The translations under genes were made by a program, and so were the position numbers. The notes below the pieces were generated by a model. The model saw only the letters and a list, made by a program, of their open reading frames with translations. It did no database searches and was not told the DNA's origin. DNA of 64,000 nucleotides from Rebecca billardiae RCC1528 (lineage: Eukaryota; Haptophyta), in the NCBI GenBank assembly GCA_965240325.2, contig OZ251235.1:1922001-1986000 (forward strand), given 5' to 3'. Shown here one piece after another: positions 1 to 10,461 of the stretch. Every line of letters starts with the position of its first letter. Within the stretch, counting starts at the first letter, position 1.

Positions 1-504
1 GATGATCAGTCAACGGTGAGCAAGACGGGGGGGGCGGGGCGGGGGGCGACACGGCACGAGGCCCTGACGGCCGAGCTGGCTGGCGAGCCGTTGTGCGCCG
101 CAGCATACGCAGCGCCGCACGCGCGCTGCCGGCGAGGGCACGGGCGGTGATCAGACACGGCGGCGGCCAGCAGGCACGGTGCCGGCTCTCGCCTGCGCGC
201 TCGGCCCGCAGGGCGCGTGCCAGTCAGTCATTGGCGCGGCAGCCGGCGGCGGCTGCGACGTGCCGTCAGCGGCCGCCGCGAGCGTGCGTGGCGACAACTG
301 CAGCGATGCCTGGCTGTCGCGGTGCGGCTCGCAGAACAGCGCACGGGCGCCACGTCTCCATCACGCCACGGCTCCAGCGCGCCCTGACGCGGCCCGGCAC
401 TCACGCCCACACGAGCTGCGAAGACGCGCGCCTTGCCATCGCGCGAGAGTGGGGGTCGTCGGGCCCGGCCGCGAATCGCCGGCCGTTTTGAAACCCGCTG
501 CCGC

Positions 505-1140
505 TGTATCACTGTATCACTGTATCTGCCTGTATCACTGCCGCCGCGCCGCGCCGCCGTCCACCCGGACTGCCGCCACCCGGACTACAGGCCACCTGTA
601 TCACTGTATCACTGTATCTGCCTGTATCACTGATACGGGGGGGCTCCTCCCGGCCGCGCCGCCGCGCCGCGCCGCCGTCCACCCGGACTGCCGCCACCCG
701 GACTACAGGCCACCTGTATCACTGTATCACTGTATCTGCCTGTATCACTGATACGGGGGGGCTCCTCCCGGCCGCGCCGCCGCGCCGCGCCGCCGTCCAC
801 CCGGACTGCCGCCACCCGGACTACACTCTACAGGCCACCTGTATCACTGTATCACTGTATCTGCCTGTATCACTGATACGGGGGGGGCTCCTCCCGGCCG
901 CGCCGCCGCGCCGGGCCGCCGTCCACCCGGACTGCCGCCACCCGGACTACAGGCCACCTGTATCACTGTATCACTGTATCTGCCTGTATCACTGATACGG
1001 GGGCGGGCTCCTCCGCCGGCCGCGCCGCCGCGCCGCGCCGCCGTCCACCCGGACTGCCGCCACCCGGACTACAGGCCACCTGTATCACTGTATCACTGTA
1101 TCTGCCTGTATCACTGATACGGCGGGGGGCTCCCGTCCCG
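505..1140 (+). repeat. Tandem repeat, ~118-125 bp unit, six copies
   Basis: Six head-to-tail units can be read, with the anchor GGCCACCTGTATC near 591, 709, 834, 953 and 1075 after a first partial unit at about 505. Each unit holds three spaced TGTATCACTG-type motifs, ending in the palindrome GTATCACTGATAC, followed by a GC-only stretch with two CACCCGGACT motifs. The copy before 834 carries a 7 bp insertion. No coding function is visible; short frames across it are low complexity. Confidence 0.9.
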
Positions 1141-1334
1141 GCCACCGCGCCGGCTCCGCACGCCCGCCGCCGGCCCCGGACTCAGGCGCGGACTTCCGTC
1201 GCCCGGACTCTGAAATCCGGTGCCAAGCCCGGGGGCGGGTGGCGGCGGCAGTCCGGGCATCCGGCGCGGCGGGCGGACGGCGCGCCCAGTGGGCGACGCT
1301 GCGCGGCCCGACGGTCGTCAGCCGGCCGAGGAGC

Positions 1335-1690
1335 CCCCCTGTATCAGTGATACAGGCCGAGATACAGTGATACAGTGATACAGGTGGCCTGTAGTCCGGG
1401 TGGCGGCAGTCCGGGTGGACGGCGGCGCGGCGCGGCGGCGCCGGGCCGGGAGGAGCCCCCCCCGTATCAGTGATACAGGCAGATACAGTGATACAGTGAT
1501 ACGGGTGGCCTGTAGTCCGGGTGGCGGCAGTCCGGGCGGGCGGCTGCCGGCGCGTGCTGCGCGGCGGCGTGGCCGGGACGGGAGCCCCCCGTATCGTCAG
1601 TGATACAGGCGAATACAGTGATGATACAGTGATACAGGTGGCCTGTAGTCCGGATTAGGCGGTAGTCCGGGCGGCGGGCGGCGCGCTGAC
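1335..1690 (-). repeat. Inverted block of the same ~120 bp repeat, three copies
   Basis: The unit of 505-1140 reappears here as its reverse complement (anchors GTGGCCTGTAGTCC near 1383, 1504 and 1636). The two blocks therefore form a large interrupted inverted repeat around a roughly 190 bp GC-rich spacer (1145-1335). The copies here are more diverged, with a TCGTCA insertion near 1596 and other small changes. Confidence 0.85.
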
Positions 1691-3918
1691 GTATGGACAC
1701 GGTGCCGCGGCGGCTGGGGCTGTGCAGCCTGTCGTAGGTGGGTCCCTCCCAACTGGGGCGATGTTCTGGCGCACTCAGAATGGCGTCCTAGATTTCGTCT
1801 CTCACCCAGAATCGACGCTGTAAATGCGTCCCATCGGGGCGGAGCAAAAGTTTCGACCTCAAAACCTACTCCGCGTGCCGTCGCGCGGCCGAGCGCGCGC
1901 GCGCCGCGCCACTAGTGTCACATAGAGATTTTGCGAAGCGTTACTTGATGGTTATGGTGGCTAGATGGCGACATGCGATCGGAATGACTTATTGGCAACC
2001 GCTGACACCCGACCGAACCATTTTATGAAGCAAAGAGTGGGGCTCTATGCTGTGCGCGGATACCTCCAACAAACTACAGCAAGATCGAGCAGATTACCCA
2101 CTTTGTATATAGACAATTACCCGTATATAGAACGACGGTTACCCACTTTATATTGACCATGGATGTGGCTCATTATATATTCAAATTCGTTCCGATATGT
2201 GGGTACGTTTGTTGGGTCATCGAATAGGCGCCGAGCGACGCGGACACAGGCAAACCGGGCCGCAACCGGACTGCCTGCGAGTGGCAGTGTTTGTGGCGGG
2301 CTGCGTGCCGAGGCACGCATCATCGCCCGCCACCGAGCATGCCACCGTCGTCACACGGGAGCCCTCCGCCGTCGAGGCTGGACTATCAGCCAACGCCACC
2401 GCCGGAGCTTGCCGCGCTCGGCGGCTTCCGTGCTCGTACTCCGCGTGTCACCGGTCGTCGTATGCCCACCCGCGTGAGGCCGCCACCAGTCCACGACTAC
2501 CGCAGCTGCAGCCCATGCCGTCGACGATACCTCCTACAATCTTCTTGCCAGGCAGCAATACGATAGGTTCACCGACGCTGCTGCTAGGCTGAGAGCACTC
2601 AGCCAGTTGGCCGGCGAGACGTCAGATGGTTGAGCTGCTGGCCTAGCCATCACGTTGCGGCTTCCGCTCGCTCAAGTACACCCAACGTGACGACGAGAAC
2701 GTGCCGGGCAATCATCAGACATGCGTCTGAGGGGTCTACCACGCCTAGCCGTAGATTTGCTGAGTACGAGTCTTCGCAGATAACAAGCGGAACGAGTGGG
2801 ACCACCCGATGGCAGGAGCAACAGCGTGGGGTGGCACCCGCGCCTGTCAACGCGACCGCGTTCTGTCAAGAATGGACCCATATCCTGCGACCACGCTCGA
2901 GCACCGCATATTATGCCCACACTCGGCATAGGGAAGGATCGCTGAGCGCCTGCTGCCGCTGTCAAAGGCCCTGCTGATCTTCCTGGCGCTTGATCGTGCA
3001 CACGGATGGCAAGTCAGCGTGCTCGATGCACATCGCGGCGGCTTCTCAGCATCCCAAGTCCTCAGTGCACCCATCCCAGGCCTGCTGGTCGATGATTGGT
3101 ACCAACCCCCACCAAACACGCCCTCTCGGAAGTCGCCAATCGCTCACATGGCTCCCCGAGAGCCCGGGGCTGGCTGTCGTGCGTTCTCACGAGCAGCTTG
3201 CGCGCAGCCCAATTGTCACCTTCACGGTGCGTAGAGCTGCTCAAGATGGCGGGAGCGTCAAGAGTATGCACATGCCTGATGGTGACCCATGCCTCCCGTC
3301 GCCTGACCCGCCTGTAGCGAAAAGTGACCCTGCTCGAAGGCACGGGTCGAACACCTGCCGATCGATTCAAGTTGTCTGTACGCGTCTAGCCGGGCGAGAG
3401 TCAAACATGCGGGCACGTGCCAGGCGGGGGATGTGTGACCACGGATCCCATCCGTGAGCACGCGCAAAGCGCTGGAGCGCGCGATAGGTGTTGGCAGTAG
3501 TCTACCCGACACACGGCGGCTCGGTCGCGCTGGAGAGGCACTCCGACATCGTCGGGAGCGTTCAGATCGGACCTCGGCCGGCGGCCCGGCGATTTTCCCG
3601 AGCCGCGCCCCGCGCGAAAGAAATCCGGCCAGAGAACCCGGTAAATGTTTAAAAGACCGCTGGAAAATCGCCAGGGACCCACCTACCTGTCGGCTCAGGG
3701 CCCTGTATCAGCCGGCATTGATACACAGCTGGGCTGTATCAGGTGGCATTGATACACAGCCGGGCTGTATCAGCTGGTGTTGGTGCCCACTGATACAGCC
3801 CAAGATGAGTATTGTCTAAGGGGGATCAGACGTGTGCCGCCGGCCAACCAGCGCTCGCGGACGGCTGCGCTTCTCGGAAACCGACAGATTCTGGCAAAAC
3901 TCGGGGGGCACGCCTGAC
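1691..3918. other. Intergenic, no supportable gene
   Basis: Mixed composition with short unconvincing frames on both strands. The one structured part is 3690-3810, where CTGTATCA and TGATACAC motifs alternate with GGGCTG/CAGC flanks, giving several small stem-loops that share the TGTATCA core of the repeat at 505-1690. Confidence 0.6.
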
Positions 3919-3971
3919 GTCTCAACTCTCATGTCTGACATGAGACTCATGTCTGACATGAGAGTTGAGAC
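3919..3971. repeat. 53 bp near-perfect palindrome
   Basis: Arms GTCTCAACTCTCATGTC... and the mirrored ...CATGAGAGTTGAGAC meet near 3945 with essentially one mismatched pair. Each arm itself contains the smaller palindrome CATGTCTGACATG, with one central mismatch. It lies about 550 bp beyond the 3' end of the gene at 4520-5356 (-). Confidence 0.85.
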
Positions 3972-4519
3972 TGTCTTGGCAGATGCAGACTTGGCAGCGC
4001 AGGGTTTCCTAAGCAGTGGCCGCGGCACCGACGCTGGTCAGCAGCGGCGGCCTGCCGGCAGCCTGCTCCCGCTCCGTAGTGCGCCACGGGCGAGACTCAG
4101 ATCAGTCATCGGAATGAGTCTTAGTCCCTGACCCTGTCCGCCACGACCCGGCTCGTCGGCACGGTGTGATTCGGAGGCTGACAGCTCCCGACGGCCAACA
4201 GCCCGACTGCTTCGAGCCTCAGACGTAGGCGGCAGCCAGCGCGCCACCACTGCGGCGCGCCAGCCGTCCGACCCACTCCTCGTCGCGGTGTGTGAAGCAC
4301 GCCCGCCGCCGGCCCCTGGGGCGTCAGGCCGCGCCAGTCGGCCGCCGGGGCCCCGGGCCCGCAGGTTTCGTCGTGGTGGGCAGTCCCAGACAGACACGCG
4401 CCCACTGCCCGGCACGGCGGCTGCTGCGCCTGCTGGCTGAGCATGCGCCAGCCTTGCGTCAGCTCGGGCCGAGCGCGCGCGTGGGAGCGGCCGCTCGGCG
4501 CCGCGCGGGCCCCGCCGGC

Positions 4520-5356
4520 TCAGACGCCGTTCTTGTTCGGCCCGTACGGCTGGACGAACGCGCTGCGCAGCGGGTGCACCTCGCCGTGCACGCGCGGCGG
4601 CGGGCCAATCACAGTGCTCGACGTGCCATAACCGCCGATGGATGCGACGCGCCAGTAGCTCGCCGGCGCGGCCGTGGCGGAGCGGGGCCGAGGCCTCCTC
4701 GCGGGGGACCGGCCGTCGGCCCCCGCGCTCGGCGCGGCTGCGGCTGGACCCGCGCGTGCGCTCATCGGCCGCCGGTTCTTCACCGGCTGCGCGCTGGGCT
4801 GCTCCTCCGCCGGCGTGGACGGCGGCGGTTTCAAAGGCGGTCGCGGGAACGAGGGCGGCCGCGTCTCGAGCTGCGTCGAGTAGCTCGAGTACTGGCGGAC
4901 GGTGCTCGCCGACGCCGGGCGTATGCGACGGCGCTCCGAGCCCACGATCGGCTGCTCCAGCGCCGTCGGCGGCCACGCCGCCGCAGCCGACCTCGGTCGC
5001 GGCCGCGGCGCGCCCGCGCCCGCGCCCGCCCTCTCAGCCTCCTTCGGCGTGTGGCGCAGCGTGTGGCGCTGGATCTGCGGGCGTGGCCTCGGCGGGCGCG
5101 GCTCGGCCACGAACGTCGACGGCAGCGTGTACGCCGCGGGCGTGAGCGCGGGCGGCGCGGCGATGCGGCGCGAGACGTATCGCACCTCGTCCTCGTGGTA
5201 ACGACCGACGCGCGCGGACGGCCGCCTGGGCTTGCCCATCATGGGCGTCTCGCGGCGCACGTACGCCTGCGCAAAGTTGGACTCCCATCTGTACGAGCGC
5301 AACTGCAGCGTGTCGTACGCCGCCGGCCCGGGCGAGGCGAGCCCTTGCACGAGCAT
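4520..5356 (-). CDS. Hypothetical Pro/Arg/Ser-rich protein
   Basis: A 278-residue protein I do not recognise. The start at 5356 is the first Met in the frame and has a strong Kozak context (GCCGCC before ATG). The N-terminal ~60 residues look folded or conserved (aromatic-rich, with YRWESNFAQAYVRRE). The rest is low complexity and basic, with RPxSA-type motifs (RIRPASAST, RRPMSARAG) and proline stretches, ending in a tyrosine-rich segment and PYGPNKNGV. Such RPxSA-rich proteins are often cytoskeletal or flagellar in protists, but that is only an analogy. No signal peptide or membrane segment. It is divergent from the DXO-like gene, with 243 bp between the start codons. Frames on the opposite strand are longer but purely Arg/Ala and judged to be shadows. 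Confidence 0.6.
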   Translation of the reverse strand: MLVQGLASPGPAAYDTLQLRSYRWESNFAQAYVRRETPMMGKPRRPSARVGRYHEDEVRYVSRRIAAPPALTPAAYTLPSTFVAEPRPPRPRPQIQRHTLRHTPKEAERAGAGAGAPRPRPRSAAAAWPPTALEQPIVGSERRRIRPASASTVRQYSSYSTQLETRPPSFPRPPLKPPPSTPAEEQPSAQPVKNRRPMSARAGPAAAAPSAGADGRSPARRPRPRSATAAPASYWRVASIGGYGTSSTVIGPPPRVHGEVHPLRSAFVQPYGPNKNGV

Positions 5357-5599
5357 GGCGGCGATGCGCGCCGCGGCTGTTGGGGAGGGCGCGCGGGGCC
5401 CGCTGGGCCCAGTCTGGGCCGTGCACGCACTCTCGACGAGTCGTTCTTGTTGGAACGGCTGCCGTACGTCTGCCGAACCAAGGCCGAACTCACGATTGGA
5501 CGCGATTGGACGCCGGATTATTGAGCCGGACTCTCTCCGTAATGAAAAGCGGGTAGTCGCCTATTCGGCGTCGCGAGCTATTACGCAGAGATTCTCACG
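5357..5599. promoter_or_regulatory. Shared spacer of divergent gene pair
   Basis: 243 bp between the two start codons, less GC-rich towards the plus-strand gene. No TATA box is visible. A stop at 5543-5545 in the frame of the downstream gene fixes its start at 5600. Promoter role is inferred from position only. Confidence 0.4.
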
Positions 5600-7715
5600 A
5601 TGGGGGCGAGGCCCATCGCGCTCGCGCTCGCGCTCTTGACGAGCGTGCACAGCGTGGAGCCGCCCATCCCGCTCCGCCGCGCGCACCAGGTGGTGCGGCG
5701 CCAGCGCGACAAGTCGCTGCGCACGTCCAGCAGGCGCGCCGTCAAGTTCTCGATCAACATTCACGAGGGCCACGCGCCGCCCGGCTCGGCGGCGGCCGCC
5801 GCGACGGACGCCGCGCTGCACGGGCGCAGCGGCCGGCGGCGGCGTCCGGAGCTGAGCTGGAGCGTGGACACGATCTCGACGTTCGAGTGGCACATCGGCC
5901 AGTGCGACAGCCTCGCCGACGTGTACGACCGCGTGCTCGTGCCGGGCGAGCCGCCGCGCCTCGCGCCCGCCGAGACCATCCACGAAATTGCCGTGCCCGC
6001 CACGCTCGCCGTCCGGCACAGCGCGGGAACGGGGGGCGCGCGCGCGCCGCCGAGCCCCGGCGGCGTGGGGGGCTCGCACGCGCGGCTCACGCCGCCCGAG
6101 CCCGACGAGCCCGACGAGCCGGACGAGCGCTCGGCCTCCAGCGACGCGGGCGGCGGCGGCGCGGGCGGCGGCGCGGCGGGCGCGGCGGGCGCGGCGGGCG
6201 CGGCGGGCGCGGCGGGCGCGGCGGGCGCGGCGCAGCGGCTCGGCGCGTGCACAATCCGGGAGCGGCCGCAGTATGTTCCGCTCGAGCACATCTACCCGAA
6301 CGTGGCGCCGGTGGCGGCGACGGTGGTGGCGGCGCTGAAGGGCGGCGTGCGCGAGGTGCACGACTTCGACTTCGTCACCGAGCGCCGCTGCCTCAAGCGC
6401 ATCGCGTCCCTGTCGCACGCGCTCTGCACCGAGCTGCAGCTTCTGAACGGGACCGTGTTCGCACGCGACGTGCCCAAGCACCGCTGCGTGAACTACGGCT
6501 CGGTCGGGCACCAGTTCCACCGGCTGTGCGCGCCGCCGCGGCCGGGTGCGCCGCTCTCCGAGTTCTTTCACCTCACCGACTTCCGCTGCGGGCCGCACCG
6601 GTTGCTCGTCGCGAGCGAAGTCGACTGCTGGACCGAGGATGGCGCGGGCGTCGAGCTCAAGATTGGCAAGCTCGGAGGTGCGCCTCCGAGATTGCAATCT
6701 CCGCCGGCTGGTGGGGGCGGGGGAGGGCGCGCGCGATCGACGGGGATGTGCGCCACGGGGAGCGCTGACGGTGTTTCCGAAGCCGTGCGCGGCGTGCTTT
6801 CTCCGCGCGCGGCGGTGCGCACCGCGCCGGCAAGCGCTGAGGGGCGCGCGGAGGGGCGCGGCGGCGGCCGCACCGCGCGGCATGGTTCGGACGGGCGCGC
6901 GCCGGGCGGGGAGGATGCGCGCGTGCACGCCACGTTGCCGCGCACCTTTTCGCGCGCGCACGCGCGTACCATCATATGCTACCACGCACGCGCCTGGCGC
7001 GTGTGTGCGCTTGTGCTCACACGCGGACGCCCACTGCCGCCCGGCGCGGGCCGCGCGCCCGCTGCCCCGCGCGCGTCGGCCCTCCGCCGCAGGTCTCTCC
7101 ACCTGGACGCAGTGCCTCTTCGCCAACGTGCCGTACGTCCTGCGCGGCACGAGCAAGGCCGCGGGCGCGGGCGAGTGGGCCATCCAGCGCGTGGACGCCT
7201 TCGACGTGAACGCGATGCTAAACGAGGGCGTGAAGCGCTCCTCGATGGCGATGTTCGTGCGCGTGCTCAGCCGGCTGCGCCGCTGCATGGTCGAGGGGCG
7301 AGTGTACAGGCTGCAGCGGGAGCAGCGCAACATCGTCTGCTTCGAGCTCGGCCCGGCGGTGGCGCCGCTGATCACGCGAGACGAGATTGACTGGCTGCGC
7401 TCGCGGGCGGACGGCGACAGCGCGCCGGCGAGTGCGCCGCCCCTCGCGCCCGCGCGGCCGACGCGCGGCGGCCTGGCGCCATCGGCCAAGGCGCTCGCAG
7501 CCAACGGGCAGCCGCGCGCGAGGCAGCCTGGCAGGGGAGTCGCGCGGGGGCCGCCGTCCCGGCAGCACCGCGGCGGGGCCGGGCGCCTTGACGACCCCGC
7601 GCAGCAGGATTCGCGCGCGACCAGCAGCCCGGCCCCGTCCGCGTCCGGGCGGGCGTCGTCTGGCGGAGCAGCCGATTCTGCCGGCGATGGCGGCGGCGGC
7701 AGTGGCGGGCTGTAA
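5600..7715 (+). CDS. DXO: DXO/RAI1-family decapping nuclease (one intron)
   Basis: Two exons, 5600-6677 and 7093-7715, encode about 566 residues. DXO/RAI1 enzymes remove incomplete or non-canonical (including NAD) 5' caps and degrade the RNA. The signature is clear: a strand like LLNGTVFARDV, YGSVGHQFHRLC, then the catalytic metal-binding SEVDCW (Glu, Asp) and GVELKIGK (Glu, Lys), and, across the splice, LSTWTQCLFANVPYVLRG, matching the WWAQSF...VP block with its active-site Gln. Splicing at 6677/7093 keeps frame and restores this block exactly. The N-terminus has a hydrophobic stretch (IALALALLTSV) resembling a signal peptide, followed by a basic region, which is odd for a nuclear/cytosolic enzyme. 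Residues ~170-215 are a low-complexity Asp/Glu/Pro then Gly/Ala tract. The C-terminal ~110 residues are disordered. Family confidence is high; localisation is open. Confidence 0.85.
6678..7092 (+). other. Intron of the DXO-like gene
   Basis: 415 bp, donor GTGCGCC, acceptor CCGCCGCAG. It splits a glycine codon after its first base. Placement is fixed because the joined protein reads through the conserved DXO active-site block. The intron is GC-rich with runs of alternating CG. Confidence 0.85.
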
Positions 7716-8504
7716 CGGCCAGGACTGATGACGACACGACGGGCCTTCCGATCGGCGGGCGATCGCGCCGCGAATCGCGATCGGGCCGCCGGATATCGTC
7801 GTCGTCGGACTCGTCGGCTTCCGGAGGCGGCCGGATCGAGCGCTACTCCGTACTCGCGGAGACGCTCTGCGCCTGCACTCTGCAGGCGCAAGGCGGCTCT
7901 GCCACTTACCATCAGCCATCACTACTGGCACTGCGCCATGAATAACCATCCGCCCGGTATATGCTGATCTACTCGCGTCATACAACTACAGCGCACCGGA
8001 CTCGCGATCGGCGATATGGCCTGCTACTCATACTGCGGGCTCCGGCTTCGGTCTGCACCCGCCGGCACCCGCCTCACCCGGCACCCAGTGGGCCCAGCAG
8101 TCCCGAGTCCGGACAGTTGACGAGCGTTATATTACAGCATCTTATTGACATTATCAGCAGTCATATATATATGTATATATATATATATATATATCACTGA
8201 TGATGCAATAATCGGCGGGCGGATCGCCGCCTCCGGTGATCTACAATAGCTCCTAGACCACCCCAGGTGGTCCGGGCCTTGGACCGTATTCTACTCTCAT
8301 CTGAAGCCCAGCAGTTAGACGTCTGCCGTCTGCGTACACACGTGCCAATTTAGTATTATTATTAGTAGTAATAATGACTGTGATCATAATTAACCTATAG
8401 CTATTACCAACCGACGATCTCAGCGACGTGTCTGCAGCGTAATGGCGTCACACCTGAGCCGCGCAGGTGTGTGTTAAATCGGCTGAGTGCTGATGACTGT
8501 GCAG

Positions 8505-8543
8505 CCCTCGTGCCTGTGTCTTTTTAAAATCATAGAACTAGTA
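8505..8543 (+). repeat. SINE-like repeat end (TGTCNTTAAATCATAGAA family)
   Basis: GTGCCTGTGTC followed by a T/A run and ATCATAGAA. Related ends occur at about 13834, 15554, 36219 and 57880 in the opposite orientation and, diverged, at 57259-57298. Confidence 0.6.
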
Positions 8544-8607
8544 CACGGACGAACACTGTTGCGCCGGCTCAGATGGGCAGCGGCGGCTGCAACTCACTCT
8601 CTAGTAG

Positions 8608-8765
8608 GTGGGAATCGCAAAGACGTCCATATGAGGCGCGCTCAAAAAGGTAACGACATGCGTTCTCGATTCCCGAGGCGTGCCTAATCAAAAAACGTTT
8701 GAGGCCCCATTGTTCGTATTCCTACTCCGGTATTACTTTGGACAGCAGTAGGTGACAACAATTAA
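8608..8765 (+). repeat. Dispersed repeat A, copy 1
   Basis: Shares, almost unchanged, the block running from GTGGGAATCGCAA through CTCAAAAAGGTAACGACATG and CCCGAGGCGTGCCTAATC to TTCGTATTCCTACTCCGG with 15362-15535 (inverted). The left part is shared with 23776-23896 and the right part with 26107-26172. The left half can be read in one frame ending QKGNDMRSRFPRRA-stop in three copies. Confidence 0.85.
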
Positions 8766-9016
8766 GGTAGGTTGTCGTCTGGGAATCCGGCATCCGCCCC
8801 TGCAGCCTCCGTTGATGTGGTTGACGATGAGCTTGTTCAGTCAGGCCTGTGAGTGCTGCGACCTTGCTGCCGCCACACGCTGGCGCAGTCTGCGCGCAGC
8901 TTTGGCACCGTCGGCGGCGTCGGCTCAGTCGCTCTTCCCGTCATCCAGGGACAATAAATCACATACACATATATATATCAGAATTTTACTATATATATAG
9001 TAAAAGTCTGCTGCTG

Positions 9017-9047
<31 letters not shown>

Positions 9048-10461
9048 CAATATTAAATATGTATCTGGTAGTAATACATGAATATAATGACCGCGTTCAG
9101 CGGTCCTTTTCTGCATAGAATCAACGCAGTTGGGGGCCCGCGGTGGCCGTGCAATCGCGGCTCTCCGCCGTAGTGGCAGTTCGCCAGTTGAAGTCGGTTC
9201 TGAGATGACTGAAGCTATTAGTCCGACCGTCGCCCTGCCTGCGCGACCGCTAGACTCATTCACACTTCACACAATCACAGCAGCGGACCTGAGACCGCAC
9301 CCGGCACCGGTCGTCAAATCGGACGTCCGTCTGACAACTAGCTGCCAAATGTCCAACTGGCTGATCAGCTCGGATCCGACCCGTCCGCGATCGTGCCATC
9401 GGCATCGGAATTACTACTAGTAGCTGCCAAACTGTGTCCAACTCTGGCTGATCAGCTCGGATCCGACCCGTCCGCGATCGTGCCGAGTGAGTCGTGCCGC
9501 GGAGCTCGGAGTACTGAAGGAGTCGGGTGTGACAGCAGGGTGCTTTAGCGCTGCGGCCCGTGCCAGCCAACGACCAGACGTACTCTGGCCACTTGACCCG
9601 TTGCACTGGTGAGTGACCGTACGCCCTGCCTAGTGCCTACCGCGCGCGCCGCGCGACCGGCGACTCGGGGTGATGGAGAGCGGATGGCGACAGCAGCAGC
9701 AGTCCTCATGAAGACGATGAAACTGGCGGCACGGGTGCACGAGGTGGCAGGCGAAAGCGCGCCGACGAGACCGCATTTGACACACCTGAGCCGCACGCGC
9801 GTGCCGTCGCCGAGCGGCGAGCGCTGCAAACGCGCAACCGTACCGCGCGCGCCACGACGGCGCGGCACTAGCTGATGCAGGCCGTACTGCCGGCACTGCT
9901 TCTGCGATCATGCGCCACGGTCGCAGCTGACTGCGTGAGCAGCAAGCGGGAGGCGGGTCCGGAGGCACGTGCAGGCGCCGTCCCGCATATCCGCCATCGC
10001 CCATCGTGCCGGGGCACGTCACCTCCGACGATCCGGATGTGGCCCAGTCCGGACGTCACGCGATCCGGGAAGACGAGTACGATTCGCTCGTAACGAACCG
10101 TTACACTAAAGTTACGGCCAGGCTCACGTCCCGTCCATCGATTACTTATGGAATCAGCTGGGCGCGCTCTTTTTCGGCCTAATAGACCTCTCTATGCGAT
10201 CTCAAAAACTCGAAACTCGGTCTCCGCCAGCCCTATAAAATCGCCCCCCGTCCCTTTTTTTCCGCCGCCCCCCGTCCCTTTTTTCTTGATCAAAGATCTT
10301 TTTGAAACGTGGTTCGGGCCCGCTGGTGCGGGCTCCACGCTGCGCGCTCCGCCCTGCACCGCGGGCCATAAGGGCCAAGGGCCGGTCCACACGCCCTCAG
10401 ATTTGCTGCGTGACGACGACTCCGCTCTCGGCTTCGTGAGTTCGGTCGTCGTCACATCATA

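Larger units (their letters stand above)
7716..10461. other. Intergenic, repeats and microsatellites only
   Basis: No supportable gene. It holds a (TA)n tract at about 8164-8193, a SINE-like end at 8505-8543, dispersed repeat A at 8608-8765, and an AT-rich inverted repeat at about 8966-9032 (TTTTACTATATATATAGTAAAA core). A 39 bp direct duplication occurs at about 9358-9398 and 9447-9485 (GCTGATCAGCTCGGATCC core). Two CCCCCCGTCCC-T(n) runs lie near 10245-10285. Confidence 0.6.

Noticed and set aside
4292-5524. Plus-strand 410-codon frame opposite the gene at 4520-5356
   Set aside because: Pure Arg/Ala/Gly composition, while the minus frame has balanced residues and a good Kozak start.
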